Of a stretch of 64,000 nucleotides of DNA, positions 52,430 through 62,513 are shown piece by piece (position 1 is the first letter of the stretch; every line of letters begins with the position of its first letter). A program made the position numbers and the translations under genes. The stretch lies in contig NC_090773.1 of assembly GCF_001761485.1 (NCBI RefSeq), positions 2,976,001 through 3,040,000 on the forward strand. Reading direction: 5' to 3'. The notes beneath the pieces were generated by a model. The model was not told the DNA's origin, made no database searches, and worked only from the letters and a program-made list of their open reading frames with translations. This stretch comes from Yarrowia lipolytica. Taxonomy: Eukaryota; Ascomycota; Dipodascomycetes; Dipodascales.

Positions 52430-54703
52430 ATGGCTCTCGTCATTTCTTATCTCATCAACGGCCACAAAGCCCGCAAAAAAAGAGCCACAGAAACGCCAGC
52501 GATGCACAGCCGCCGCTCGAAAGATATGTATGCCCATCCGGGCATTCTTCACGCCAAGTCGCTGCTTCCTCGAGCAGCAGCCTCTTGTGTTTCAGCAGCA
52601 GCAGGGTTCGCCAACATTTGCATCCGGCTCGCCACATATGCGGCAGAGACCACAGTAGAGTCTGCGCGGGTCTCGACCGTGACGTCATTGGCTCTGTCTG
52701 TCAAGGCGATCGAAGGACTCATTTCCAAGGCCAACCAAGATACCCCCAAGGCCGAGGGCTGGGCGGAGCTAGGAATAAACACAGCCCAGCAGACAGTCAC
52801 GCTAGTGCAACTGTTCACATCCATCTCGTTCCACTTCACGTCAACGTCGATTCACACGGTCTCGTCGTCCACCCAGGACGTGATCCACGTGATAGACTCT
52901 GTGTTTGGGGACTCAGAGTCCTCCAGAGCAATCAGATACATTCTAGGCTTGGTGCGGCGCGAACTGGGCCAGCAGGTGGGCATCTGGGAAATGTTGTCAG
53001 CCATGGTATGCTACTCCGTCGCCCATCCACGAACCTGGAACAACATTGAAGATGCGGAGACCCAGCTGCTTTGGGACGTGGTTGTCCTCGAGACTGGAGT
53101 CACCATCTCCCAGCAGCTTCCCGACTCCGACCCTACAGATAGCTTCAACGAAGAGCAGGCCGTGGCACTGCTTCCCCCTGACGCCAGATACTCTCTCACA
53201 ATCACTGAGGAGAGTATCCGGTCGGTGGCCATCGAAGTAGTGGCCAAACGCCTGCCTCCACACATGGACGTGCCCCGAGATGCCCGCATCGTCTACGAAA
53301 AGTGGCAGCGACTGGATGATAACAACATCAGGTATGAGCTCAAGTTTGAGAAGAGCGAAAAGACCTTCCGGGAGAGAAAAGGTATTGCTCGACTAGAGCC
53401 CCACGAATGCGACCACGTGACTGACGCTGTCATCAAGACGCCTGATGAAACGTTTAGAGAAGATGACAATATCAAAGAGTCGATCCAGACCCAACGGATC
53501 TCGTCCCGGTCTGTTTCCGAAATGGGAATCGAGAATCTGGTCCCTCGAACAGGCGAATACGAAGTGTACCCTCCAGGACACCTCACCAAGAACCTGGCTC
53601 GGTACGTGCGGTTCTCCAGTGCCTCTTATGGGCAGTCATTCATGAGACTTTTGGGTATTGGACGGTTCGATGTGCCTTTCAGCACCACTGGAGCCCATCA
53701 TTCCGAGCATTATGCGTTTGCTCATCATGCTGGGGTCAGTCTCGATCAGATTTTGTTATCCAGCTATAGCGACAAGGTGGTGGATACTTCCAGTGGCATT
53801 CTGTTGGATCATTTCATTGTTGTGGACCACGATCCCAAAGCGGTCGTTCTGACAATCAGAGGAACCTGGGGTCTAGATGACGTGCTCACCGATCTGGCGT
53901 GCGAGTATGAGAACTTTGAGATCCACGGTTCGTCATACAAGGCCCACCACGGCATTTTGAGATGTGCCCGTAGCATGATTCGCAAGAACAGCCGTGTTCT
54001 GAAAACCATCAAAACCGCCATGGACGGAATGGGCCCCGAGTATGGTCTCATAATCTGTGGCCATTCTCTTGGTGGAGGCGTTGGAGCACTACTAAGCATT
54101 CTTCTAACAGTATACGACACCGAGATAGATGATTTTGTCACCTCCGAGCAGTCCATGCTGCCCCCTGGTAGACGGGTTCATTGTTTCACATACGGCTGTC
54201 CCCCTACCATTTCAGAGCAGCTGCGAATCATGACCGAGCGACTCATCACCTCGGTGGTGTACGGCTGCGACATTGTGCCCAGCTTGTCTCTTGGCATGCT
54301 CCAGGACTTCCAAGCCATAGCTCTTGCATTTCGCGATGAGAAGCGCGGGGTTGTGGGCGAGACCAAGAAGCGGCTGTTTGCCCAGCTGGCCACCAGCAGA
54401 GTGCCGTACATGTATCGGCAGGATGACTATCTGTTGACCTTGGCCAAGACACTGCGGGGCCTGATGCAGAATGAGAAGCTTGTTCCTCCTGGACGAGTGA
54501 TCCATATTTCTACCAATGTGTTGCTAGAAGTTCACCAGGGCCGAACCAAGAAGGCCAATCGCGTGGTTGGCAAGGTTGTGTTGGATGTGGAGCGGCGGTT
54601 TGGGGAGCTTGTTCTTGGGAAAGGTGTATTTGATCACTCCCCGATTTACTATGAGCAGGCCTTGAATACGTTGGAGCAGGGTGTCAACTCAGCCCCCAGG
54701 TAG
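52430..54703 (+). CDS. Lipase class 3, diacylglycerol-lipase type
   Basis: 757 residues from the ATG at 52430. The C-terminal half is a Lipase_3 alpha/beta hydrolase: strand VVLTIRGTWGLDDVLTDLAC near 475, nucleophile elbow GHSLGG with Ser546, and candidate Asp614 (YGCDIVPSL) and His692 (VIHIST) completing the triad. RGT-x-x-x-DxLTDL and the spacing resemble DAGL-type sn-1 diacylglycerol lipases rather than secreted fungal lipases. The N-terminal 190 residues contain Ala/Thr-rich hydrophobic helices (LPRAAASCVSAAAGFANICI) but no clean signal peptide, so it is probably an intracellular, membrane-associated enzyme. The likely substrate is diacylglycerol or a related lipid; not proven. The promoter has a TATA box and a repeated element. 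Confidence 0.85.
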   Translation: MALVISYLINGHKARKKRATETPAMHSRRSKDMYAHPGILHAKSLLPRAAASCVSAAAGFANICIRLATYAAETTVESARVSTVTSLALSVKAIEGLISKANQDTPKAEGWAELGINTAQQTVTLVQLFTSISFHFTSTSIHTVSSSTQDVIHVIDSVFGDSESSRAIRYILGLVRRELGQQVGIWEMLSAMVCYSVAHPRTWNNIEDAETQLLWDVVVLETGVTISQQLPDSDPTDSFNEEQAVALLPPDARYSLTITEESIRSVAIEVVAKRLPPHMDVPRDARIVYEKWQRLDDNNIRYELKFEKSEKTFRERKGIARLEPHECDHVTDAVIKTPDETFREDDNIKESIQTQRISSRSVSEMGIENLVPRTGEYEVYPPGHLTKNLARYVRFSSASYGQSFMRLLGIGRFDVPFSTTGAHHSEHYAFAHHAGVSLDQILLSSYSDKVVDTSSGILLDHFIVVDHDPKAVVLTIRGTWGLDDVLTDLACEYENFEIHGSSYKAHHGILRCARSMIRKNSRVLKTIKTAMDGMGPEYGLIICGHSLGGGVGALLSILLTVYDTEIDDFVTSEQSMLPPGRRVHCFTYGCPPTISEQLRIMTERLITSVVYGCDIVPSLSLGMLQDFQAIALAFRDEKRGVVGETKKRLFAQLATSRVPYMYRQDDYLLTLAKTLRGLMQNEKLVPPGRVIHISTNVLLEVHQGRTKKANRVVGKVVLDVERRFGELVLGKGVFDHSPIYYEQALNTLEQGVNSAPR

Positions 54704-55398
54704 CACTAACGACCAATTGCCAACTGAGAATAGCCCCATAAACCAACGAGATAGACTCGTGCCACCGCTGCATCCAACACCCAGATCATGATCCCCATAG
54801 ATTCATGCATATAGCTACTCAAGATTATATTAGATGATTAATTAGCCGTGTATGGCAAGTAATTGATACTGTAAAGTAGTATATTACGGCGATACTCTAA
54901 CCCAACTGAGACAGATCTTGCAACAATGTTACTATGGTTGTGCGGATGTGGCTTCATCGAATGAAGTCGACTTGGAGGACTCTTAGATATATCTGCTCCG
55001 TAAAAGCGTTGGTTGATGACAGTAGTGACATATTCATGGCAAGTGTAGTTCGGAAATAACCAAAAATGTTGCGGGGAGGTTATACGAAGCGATGTGTACC
55101 ATTAGTGATGGTAATGACACGGGAGAATGCGATTGAGCGATGGATAACACTTCGGTTTACGATACAGTACATAGATACGTGTAAGCAGATATCGTGAGAA
55201 GAGTATGTTACTGTACAACGTACGGTTAGGAACCACAACCTTTACTGTGCCCAGACAGTGGTTGTGCTCAACAAATATAATACATTGGCTAGCATTTTGA
55301 AACCCGGCAATGTACAACGTGTACGGTAAATGCCTCAGGTTGGAATTAGTGTGGTAGTAGCGAGATGAGAGCAGAGAGAGGTGGGGCAATCGAATCGA
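54704..55398. other. Intergenic between convergent lipase and SND2
   Basis: No gene seen. TACAGTACATAGATACGTGTA at about 55163-55183 is a copy of the dispersed motif. Confidence 0.5.
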
Positions 55399-55920
55399 TT
55401 ACGACCGGTAAGTGACCTTCTGGCCGCCTCGTCGCTCCATCTTCTCTTGTCGCTTGGACTTGGGGATCAAGCCTTCGTTGGCTGTGGAGCCTGAGGAACC
55501 GGAATGTTTGGGTCTGTTCTCGGAGTAAAGAGTGTAGGCCTTGACGACGGCGTACAGGGGGATCATGATGTACAGAGCAAAGCCCCAGTTGGAGGCGAGC
55601 ACGGCGGACACAAACTTGCAGATCCAGGTGACGTAGACAATGTCCTTGAGGTACTCCATTACTCCTCGCTGGGACAGGTCTTCTCCGGGCCTGATCAGAC
55701 CTCCTCGCTCGTCAAACTTGGGTCGGCAGGTCTTCTCCAGGTGCACCATGACCACGGTAGCCGGAATGGAGAAGATGATCCAGGGGATGATGGAGGCGGG
55801 GTTGCCGAGAAAGTAGTATGAGCTGAGGAAGAGCACGTCGATGGACACGGTGCCGGTCCACAGGGTGATGAGGATCTCCTTGTTGTTGGCGGCCTGTTTT
55901 TTGAGCGAGTTTCCTGCCAT
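55399..55920 (-). CDS. SND2: SRP-independent targeting protein Snd2 (TMEM208 family)
   Basis: 173 residues. It opens with KKQAANNKEIL, then two adjacent membrane spans (about 15-38 and 42-62) and a hydrophobic pair at about 93-131. It ends with the basic signature SKRQEKMERRGGQKVTYR, which matches Snd2/Env10 and TMEM208. In yeast this ER membrane protein works with Snd1 and Snd3 to insert proteins with central or C-terminal membrane segments without SRP. Length and topology are normal for the family. Head to head with SEC7, 424 bp apart. Confidence 0.9.
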   Translation of the reverse strand: MAGNSLKKQAANNKEILITLWTGTVSIDVLFLSSYYFLGNPASIIPWIIFSIPATVVMVHLEKTCRPKFDERGGLIRPGEDLSQRGVMEYLKDIVYVTWICKFVSAVLASNWGFALYIMIPLYAVVKAYTLYSENRPKHSGSSGSTANEGLIPKSKRQEKMERRGGQKVTYRS

Positions 55921-56344
55921 TTTGAGATCGATCTGCCGAGTGTATGGAAGGAGTCTGGGTCGACGATTTTTTTTTCTTCTACCCTACAGTAGTCTCCGAT
56001 TTTACTTTACCTTTATTCTCTCGTAATTACACTATCTCATGCCAGCCAAATTCTAATTGCGGGTACAACGTGTCACCAAGAAACAGTGAACTGTAATGTG
56101 GTGAATATTAACTCCACCAGCCAGCACCACGACAGCACTTTTGGACTACACCTATTGGCACAGCCTAGAATGTGAGTATGGGAGATGGGGGATGTGGCAT
56201 TGCATTGCAACACGACATTGCCTGTGCAACGGTGTATTCGTGATGGCCTCAGTTCAACCGATTACCGCGGATCTACAAGGGCTCACACCTTTTCACCTTC
56301 ACCATGGATGGCATACCACCTCACCATGCTAACACAGAGCTCAG
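55921..56344. other. Divergent region SND2 / SEC7 with 5'UTR intron
   Basis: Shared promoter DNA. T-rich tract at 55967-55978. The right half is occupied by the probable SEC7 leader intron. Confidence 0.5.
56172..56337 (+). other. Probable 5'UTR intron of SEC7
   Basis: Donor GTGAGTATGG at 56172 and acceptor GCTAACACAG ending at 56337, 7 bases before the SEC7 ATG. Both sites are canonical for this genome. No coding ATG in frame lies upstream, so it is most likely a leader intron of 166 nt. Confidence 0.7.
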
Positions 56345-59300
56345 ATGGGTAAAAAAAACAAGGCCAAGTCGGCAGACAAGGCGGCAGACAAGGAGCCGGA
56401 TGTGCCCATGTCCGTTTCGACTGAAGCTCCTGCCGCGCCGGACACTACCACCGACACATCGACACCCACAACTACCAATGGCATTGAAGCGGAGGAACAT
56501 CTCAAGGTGACTGAGGACTCTAACGAAGAGGGCAAGGCCGAGGCTCTGCCCGGAGATCTCACAACCCAGGCCGAGGAGCCTCCCGTTGCCGCCACCGAGA
56601 AGGCCGTGGAGAAGGTCAAGGAGGAGGAGGCTAAGGTGGAGAAGGATGAGTCCAACCCTGAGACTGAAGTTGAGACTGAATCCAAGCTTGAAGCTGAGAC
56701 TGAATCCAAGCCTGAAGCTGAGACTGAATCCAAGCCTGAGGCTGAATCGAAGCCTGCCACTTCTTCTGATGCCACTTCTTCTGCTCCCATTGACGAACCA
56801 ACTACAGGAGACATGTCTGCAGAGACTGTGGAGCCAACGAAGCTTGCAGAGAAGACAAATGGAAATGCCGCCCCAGCGATCAGCGTGACAGAGGCAGAGA
56901 AGACAGAGGAGTCGAACAAGGCGGCGGCTCCTGCTCCTGCGTCTTCAGGCACCTCTGCCAACGCCTCGGTGTCTGTGCGCCCTTCTCGAGCCCACTCCAC
57001 CGCCGGATCCATCTCCTCCGTCAATTCCACCCGCTCGTCCATGGCTTCTTCCGTGTTCATCAAAAACTCGCTCAACACCATCTCCACCTCCAAGGAGGCC
57101 AAAAAGAATGCGGCCCTGTCCACCGCCGTGGGCAAGGCTCTCTCGTCGCTCGACCGAGACGAAAACCCCTCAGCACAGACCATCTTCGAGCCCATGCGTC
57201 TGGTGTGCCAGGGCAATGACGCGGAGATGCAGGTTGTGGCTCTGGACGCCATTGGCAAGATGTTCACATACTCGTTCTTCGAGGACCCTGCTCCCTTGCC
57301 CCACAACGAAGAGGCCGGGATTGTTCCCCCTCCTCGAATTCCTCTCATTGAGCAGGCCATCACCTGTGTCTGTGAGGCCCATCGAGGTGACGCCACGGAC
57401 CAGCGAGTCGAGTTGCAGATCGTCAAGGCTCTCATGGCTGCTGTTCTCAACGAGGAGCATATTGCTCATGGAGCCACTTTGCTCAAGGCGATTCGGCAAT
57501 CATACAACATCTTTGTCACCTCTCCCTACCAGGCCAACCAGATTGTTGCCCAGGCTTCAATTTCTCAAATGGTCAACGTCGTTTTCGAGCGAGTCAAGGT
57601 GAATCTCAAAAAGAAGGCCATTGCCGCTGACAACAACCTTGACTACGTGGAGAGCACGGCTGACATCCTGGCTTCCTCCAACGGCTCGTCTTCAGACATT
57701 AAGCTCAACCTGTCCGACTTGAACAGAGCTGATGTCGACGATGAAGACCGAGTCATGGAGGCCAAAACATCTGCTGGCCAGGATAAGAGCGACATTGTGG
57801 CCAAGGACGCGTTTCTGGTCTTCCGTGCAATGTCCAAGCTTTCCATCAAGGACATTGAATCGGACTCTGTGGACATTAGATCCAAGGAAATGCGCTCCAA
57901 GCTGCTGTCTCTGCATCTGGTCCACAGCATTCTCAAGAGTCACATGACTGTGTTCCTCTCCAAGGACGTGGTCATCAAGTCCAGCGGCGCTGCCAAAAAC
58001 ACCACGTTCGTCAACGCTGTCAGACAGTACATCTGTCTGACTCTGGCCAAAAACGCGTCCTCCATCACTCCCGCAGTGTTTGAGCTCTCCGCTGAAATCT
58101 TCTGGCTGCTGCTCTCTAACCTGCGAGGCCAGTTCAAGAAGGAGATTGACGTGGTGCTCACTGAGGTCTATTTCCACATTGTCGAGATGAAGACTTCTAC
58201 CGCCCACCAGAAGCTGTACTTCCTGGGCATCATTTCTCGATTGTGCAATGACCCTCGAGCTCTGGTTGAGGTCTTCCTCAACTACGACTGTACTCGAGGT
58301 GTGGGCAATATATATGAGACCCTCATCAACTATCTGGTGCGTCACGCGACTGCCAGAATCATCATGACCCCTGTGCAAATGCAGCAATACCGAGAATGGA
58401 AACACAAGCCAATTGCTGTGTACAACACGTCTTTGCCTCCTCAGCTGGCATCCGCAAATCTCACCAGCACCTCCTACACACCCGAGGTGCTACCTTACCC
58501 CGTTGAGTACGCTCTTCGAATGACATCTCTGGAGTGCATTGTCGCTGTGCTTCGATCTCTCCACTCTTGGTCTCACAAGGGTATGACAGCAGCTGGAGGA
58601 GCTACCATTTCGATTGCTGCGTCTGATTCCACGACGCCCACCGGTCGACATTCTTCTGTTTCTTCTCTTTCGTCTATTCAGCAGAACGACTTTGTGGACG
58701 ATCCTTCCCAGTTTGAAGATCTCAAGCTGCAGAAGAGCAATCTCGAAGGAGGCATTCGAATGTTCAACCAGTCGCCCAAGCGAGGTATGGCTGCGTTGAT
58801 CAAGTCAGGTTTTGTTGCCTCTTCTGCTCCAGAAGACATTGCCAAGTTCCTGATCGAGACTGATGGGCTCGACAAGGCCAAGATTGGAGACTACCTCGGT
58901 GGCCATGAGAAGGAGAACGTGGAGATCATGTACGCCTTTGTCGATCACCACGATTTCACGGGAATGCGGTACGTTGACGCTCTTCGAATCTTTCTTCAGT
59001 CTTTCCGACTTCCTGGAGAGGCTCAGAAGATTGATCGTTTCCTGCTCAAGTTTGCCCAGCGCTACATTTCTGGCAACCCCGACTCGGCGTTTGTGAATGC
59101 TGAGTCGGCGTACGTTCTGGCGTACTCAGTGGTCATGCTCAACGTGGACCAGCACTCCACCAAGGTCAAGAACCGAATGAAACCCGAGAACTTTGTGTCT
59201 AACAACCGAGGAATTAATGAGGGTGGAGATCTTCCTCCGGAGTTGCTTCTGGAGATCTTTGAGGAGATTCAGAAGAATGAGATCAAGCTGGATTCCGAGC

Positions 59301-61930
59301 AGGCCGACGCAGCCATCTCCAACGCCTTTGAGGCGGCTGAGCAGCCCACCGGAATCGCTGCCACTCTCGGTTTCGGAAAGGATGTCAACAAGGAGGCCTA
59401 TCTCAAGGCTGCCAAGGAAATGACTTCCAAAACGGAACAGTTGTTCCGTGGTTCGTCTTCCACCAACGACGAGCCTGGACTGTACTACGTGGCTTCTCAT
59501 TTCGAACACGTCCGGCCTATGTTTGATTCCGTTTGGATGTCTGTTGTGGCTGCTCTTTCCGGTCCTCTGCACACTTCTGACGACGAGGAGACTGTAAAGC
59601 TGTGTCTGGATGGAATCAAGTACTCCATCAAGATTTCGTGTCTCTTTGACATTGAGCTTCCCCGAGAGTCGTTTGTCAACACCCTGGCTAAGTTCACTTC
59701 TCTGAGCCAGCTCCACGAGATGCGCCAGAAGAACATTGAGGCCATCAAGGTGCTTTTGGAAGTTGCTGTGAGTGACGGCGCTGGCCTGAAACGCGGCTGG
59801 AAAGACATTCTCACCTGTGTCTCGCAACTCGAGCGATGCCAGCTTATCGTTGGAGGTGTTTCTGCCACAGCCATTCCTGACATTAACGACGCTCGAATCC
59901 ATGGACGAGCCTCTCTCGACCGGCGACGAACTCTGCCTCCCAACATGGCCAACACCTTTACTCCGGAGGTTGAAGCTGCGCTCAAGTCTGAATCTTTGAA
60001 CAAACTCACGGACAAGATCTTTGTTCAGAGCGCTTCTCTACCCGTGGACTCATGTGTGGATTTTGTGCGTGCTCTCGCCGAAGTCTCCTGGCAGGAAATC
60101 AAGTCTTCTGCCGGCAACGAGAACCCCCGAACGTTTTCTCTTCAAAAGATGGTCGACGTGTCTTACTACAACATGGGCCGTATCAAGATGGAGTGGACTC
60201 CGATCTGGGCTGTAATGGGCGCTCAGTTCAACAAGGTCGGTACGATCCCCAACACGATGATTGTGTTTATGGCTCTGGACTCGCTGCGGCAGTTGGCGGG
60301 TCGGTTCCTTGATCTGGAAGAGTTGTCGCACTTTAAGTTCCAGAAGGACTTCCTCCAGCCGTTCGAGTACATTATGGAGAAGAACTCGAGTGGAGAAGTC
60401 AAGGATATGGTGCTTCAATGCATTCGGCAGCTGCTGTTATCCAAGAAGAGTGCGTTTAGATCCGGCTGGATTTCCGTCTTTAACGTCTGTGGAGCGGCTA
60501 CTTCGTCGTCGTCAAAGTCTCTCTTGAACACTGCTTTCGACATTGTCAAGAAGGCCCGAGAACAGCTTCTGACTGAGGTCATCCTCCAAGATGCGTTCGT
60601 GCCCATGACGAAATGTCTGACCGCTATTGCCATGAACCAGTTGTCTCAAAAGACAGCTCTTCATGCAATTGAGCAGCTCAAGGCGATTATCGTCGATGTC
60701 TCCAACGATAAGACCGAAGACAACGGTGTCCCCCATCCTCAGCAGCTCCCCAGACTCTGGATGCCTGTTTTCCAGTCGTTCCACGACATTATCATGACCG
60801 GCGAGGATCTCGAGGTTCGGTCACGTGCCCTCAACTACCTGTTTGACGTGCTTGTCCAGTACGGCGGCGGATTCGAGGCCGACTCGTGGGACACCATCTG
60901 CACCGAGGTTCTGTTCCCCATTTTCGTCATTCTCAAATCGCGGTCGGAAATGGCCCGGTTCAACAACCAAGATGATGTGTCTGTGTGGCTGTCCACGACG
61001 ATGATCCAGGCACTGCGAAACATGATTGCACTGTTCACGCATTATTTCTCCACTCTGGACCGAATGCTGGACGGCTTCCTCGATCTGTTGGTCACCTGCA
61101 TCAACCAGGAGAACGACACCGTATCCCGAATCGGCTCCACCTGTCTCCAACAGCTCATCACCGAAAATGTCAACAACTTCAACGACGCCCACTGGGCCAA
61201 GATTGTCGACACCTTTGGCGAGCTGTTCAAAACCAACACGGCTGTGGAGCTGTTTGAGAGCACGAGAAAGCCAGACGATCCCGAAGACAAGCCCCAGCGA
61301 ACAGACAAGCAGAAGATCTTCAAGACCATCATTGTCAAGTGCATTCTGCAGCTGCTGGCGATTGATACCGTCGAAGGACTCTTCCAGGACCAACAGGTGT
61401 ACCAATGTATCCCCACCAAGCAGCTCTTGAGGATTACAGACATGTTGCAGGAGAGCTACACCTTTTCCAAGACGTTCAACGCTGACAAGGATCTGCGAAT
61501 GCGGCTGTGGAAGGAGGGCTTCATGAAGCAGTACCCCAACCTGTTCCGCCAGGAGAGTCATTCAGTGTCCACATATCTGCATCTCACGTTCAAGGTGTAT
61601 TTGGACCCTGTGAAGACGACTACCGAGCAGCATGATGCGATTGGCAAGCAGCTGTTACCTCTGGCACTCGAGCTCATGGAAATGTACGCGGCCCTGGACT
61701 TTGACCAGAACAAGGAAAAGGTCATTTCCACATGGACGCCTGTCATTGTGTCTGTACTGCAAAACTACGCGCGGTTCCCTGACAGCGAGTTCAACGCCAA
61801 CGCGGAGGACTTCTTTAAGCTGTCACTGAACCTCCTGGAGAAGGACGTGTCGCTGGAGGTGCGAGTGGCGGTCAAGCATATTCTGCACAGAGTCGGCCAG
61901 TTGTATATGAAGGGAAAGGGCAAGGAGTAA
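56345..61930 (+). CDS. SEC7: ARF guanine-nucleotide exchange factor Sec7
   Basis: 1861 residues (yeast Sec7 has 2009). Residues 1-230 are charged and disordered, with an ETESKPEA-type repeat at about 107-140. The DCB region starts near 250, followed by the HUS domain at about 480-640 (SLHLVHSILKSHMTVFL, ELSAEIFWLLLSNLR). The Sec7 catalytic domain is at about 807-982, with the catalytic glutamate Glu892 in FRLPGEAQKI and the MLNVDQHS helix (LNxDxHx motif). HDS repeats fill the rest to the end. This order identifies the large trans-Golgi ARF-GEF rather than Gea1/2. It loads GTP onto Arf1 to drive coat assembly at the trans-Golgi network. Single coding exon after a probable leader intron. Confidence 0.95.
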   Translation: MGKKNKAKSADKAADKEPDVPMSVSTEAPAAPDTTTDTSTPTTTNGIEAEEHLKVTEDSNEEGKAEALPGDLTTQAEEPPVAATEKAVEKVKEEEAKVEKDESNPETEVETESKLEAETESKPEAETESKPEAESKPATSSDATSSAPIDEPTTGDMSAETVEPTKLAEKTNGNAAPAISVTEAEKTEESNKAAAPAPASSGTSANASVSVRPSRAHSTAGSISSVNSTRSSMASSVFIKNSLNTISTSKEAKKNAALSTAVGKALSSLDRDENPSAQTIFEPMRLVCQGNDAEMQVVALDAIGKMFTYSFFEDPAPLPHNEEAGIVPPPRIPLIEQAITCVCEAHRGDATDQRVELQIVKALMAAVLNEEHIAHGATLLKAIRQSYNIFVTSPYQANQIVAQASISQMVNVVFERVKVNLKKKAIAADNNLDYVESTADILASSNGSSSDIKLNLSDLNRADVDDEDRVMEAKTSAGQDKSDIVAKDAFLVFRAMSKLSIKDIESDSVDIRSKEMRSKLLSLHLVHSILKSHMTVFLSKDVVIKSSGAAKNTTFVNAVRQYICLTLAKNASSITPAVFELSAEIFWLLLSNLRGQFKKEIDVVLTEVYFHIVEMKTSTAHQKLYFLGIISRLCNDPRALVEVFLNYDCTRGVGNIYETLINYLVRHATARIIMTPVQMQQYREWKHKPIAVYNTSLPPQLASANLTSTSYTPEVLPYPVEYALRMTSLECIVAVLRSLHSWSHKGMTAAGGATISIAASDSTTPTGRHSSVSSLSSIQQNDFVDDPSQFEDLKLQKSNLEGGIRMFNQSPKRGMAALIKSGFVASSAPEDIAKFLIETDGLDKAKIGDYLGGHEKENVEIMYAFVDHHDFTGMRYVDALRIFLQSFRLPGEAQKIDRFLLKFAQRYISGNPDSAFVNAESAYVLAYSVVMLNVDQHSTKVKNRMKPENFVSNNRGINEGGDLPPELLLEIFEEIQKNEIKLDSEQADAAISNAFEAAEQPTGIAATLGFGKDVNKEAYLKAAKEMTSKTEQLFRGSSSTNDEPGLYYVASHFEHVRPMFDSVWMSVVAALSGPLHTSDDEETVKLCLDGIKYSIKISCLFDIELPRESFVNTLAKFTSLSQLHEMRQKNIEAIKVLLEVAVSDGAGLKRGWKDILTCVSQLERCQLIVGGVSATAIPDINDARIHGRASLDRRRTLPPNMANTFTPEVEAALKSESLNKLTDKIFVQSASLPVDSCVDFVRALAEVSWQEIKSSAGNENPRTFSLQKMVDVSYYNMGRIKMEWTPIWAVMGAQFNKVGTIPNTMIVFMALDSLRQLAGRFLDLEELSHFKFQKDFLQPFEYIMEKNSSGEVKDMVLQCIRQLLLSKKSAFRSGWISVFNVCGAATSSSSKSLLNTAFDIVKKAREQLLTEVILQDAFVPMTKCLTAIAMNQLSQKTALHAIEQLKAIIVDVSNDKTEDNGVPHPQQLPRLWMPVFQSFHDIIMTGEDLEVRSRALNYLFDVLVQYGGGFEADSWDTICTEVLFPIFVILKSRSEMARFNNQDDVSVWLSTTMIQALRNMIALFTHYFSTLDRMLDGFLDLLVTCINQENDTVSRIGSTCLQQLITENVNNFNDAHWAKIVDTFGELFKTNTAVELFESTRKPDDPEDKPQRTDKQKIFKTIIVKCILQLLAIDTVEGLFQDQQVYQCIPTKQLLRITDMLQESYTFSKTFNADKDLRMRLWKEGFMKQYPNLFRQESHSVSTYLHLTFKVYLDPVKTTTEQHDAIGKQLLPLALELMEMYAALDFDQNKEKVISTWTPVIVSVLQNYARFPDSEFNANAEDFFKLSLNLLEKDVSLEVRVAVKHILHRVGQLYMKGKGKE
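56662..56760 (+). repeat. Degenerate 24-bp coding repeat in SEC7
   Basis: About four imperfect 24-bp units encoding ETESKLEA/ETESKPEA; likely variable in copy number among strains. Confidence 0.8.
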
Positions 61931-62513
61931 GGATAGGTAATGAAATGAATGATAGATGAACAGAAAAGTAGTACCACATTGTATTAAAGTGGCCACGACT
62001 ACTAACAGCAACAATGTGTTCCCATGGGCGATGACTTTTGAAGCAGCCTGGAGTGGTGCCACAGACGGATGCAAAACTTCACTGGCACTCAGTTTGCCTC
62101 TCATCCGACAGCTTTGAACGTGTGCCAGGGATTATCAAAGAGCTGGGCGTTTGGCCGGGTGTTTGGCATGATCTCCAATTGTCCAAACACAAAATAATGT
62201 AAAAGAGCTGCGAACAAGAAAGAAAATCTGTGAGCTGCTTTAGGCGGCCCATACCAGTATGTTTGTCCCTATCAGTTCATCTGGAATGATACAACGACTT
62301 TTCCATGATAAGGAGATCCTGCCAGGGTTGGTACTTCCAGTTACAAAATACAAGGACTATGGGAAAGGCTGGAGCAGTGTACACCATATTGAGGTACAAT
62401 ACACCCATATTGAGGTACAACTCCGGTGGTACAGTAGTATAATCTATAGAAAACTCACCAATGAAAGACTCTGTAAAGCTTTCGTTTCTGAGGTCTACGT
62501 CGATCAAGTTGTA
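61931..62513. other. Intergenic, SEC7 3' side
   Basis: Holds a direct repeat (CCATATTGAGGTACAA) at 62384-62399 and 62405-62420. No supported gene. Confidence 0.5.
62384..62420. repeat. Direct repeat, 16 bp, offset 21 bp
   Basis: CCATATTGAGGTACAA occurs at 62384-62399 and again at 62405-62420, identical. Confidence 0.9.

Noticed and set aside
56341-57450. 369-codon minus-strand open frame
   Set aside because: Fully antisense to the disordered N-terminus of SEC7; low-complexity mirror of its repeats.
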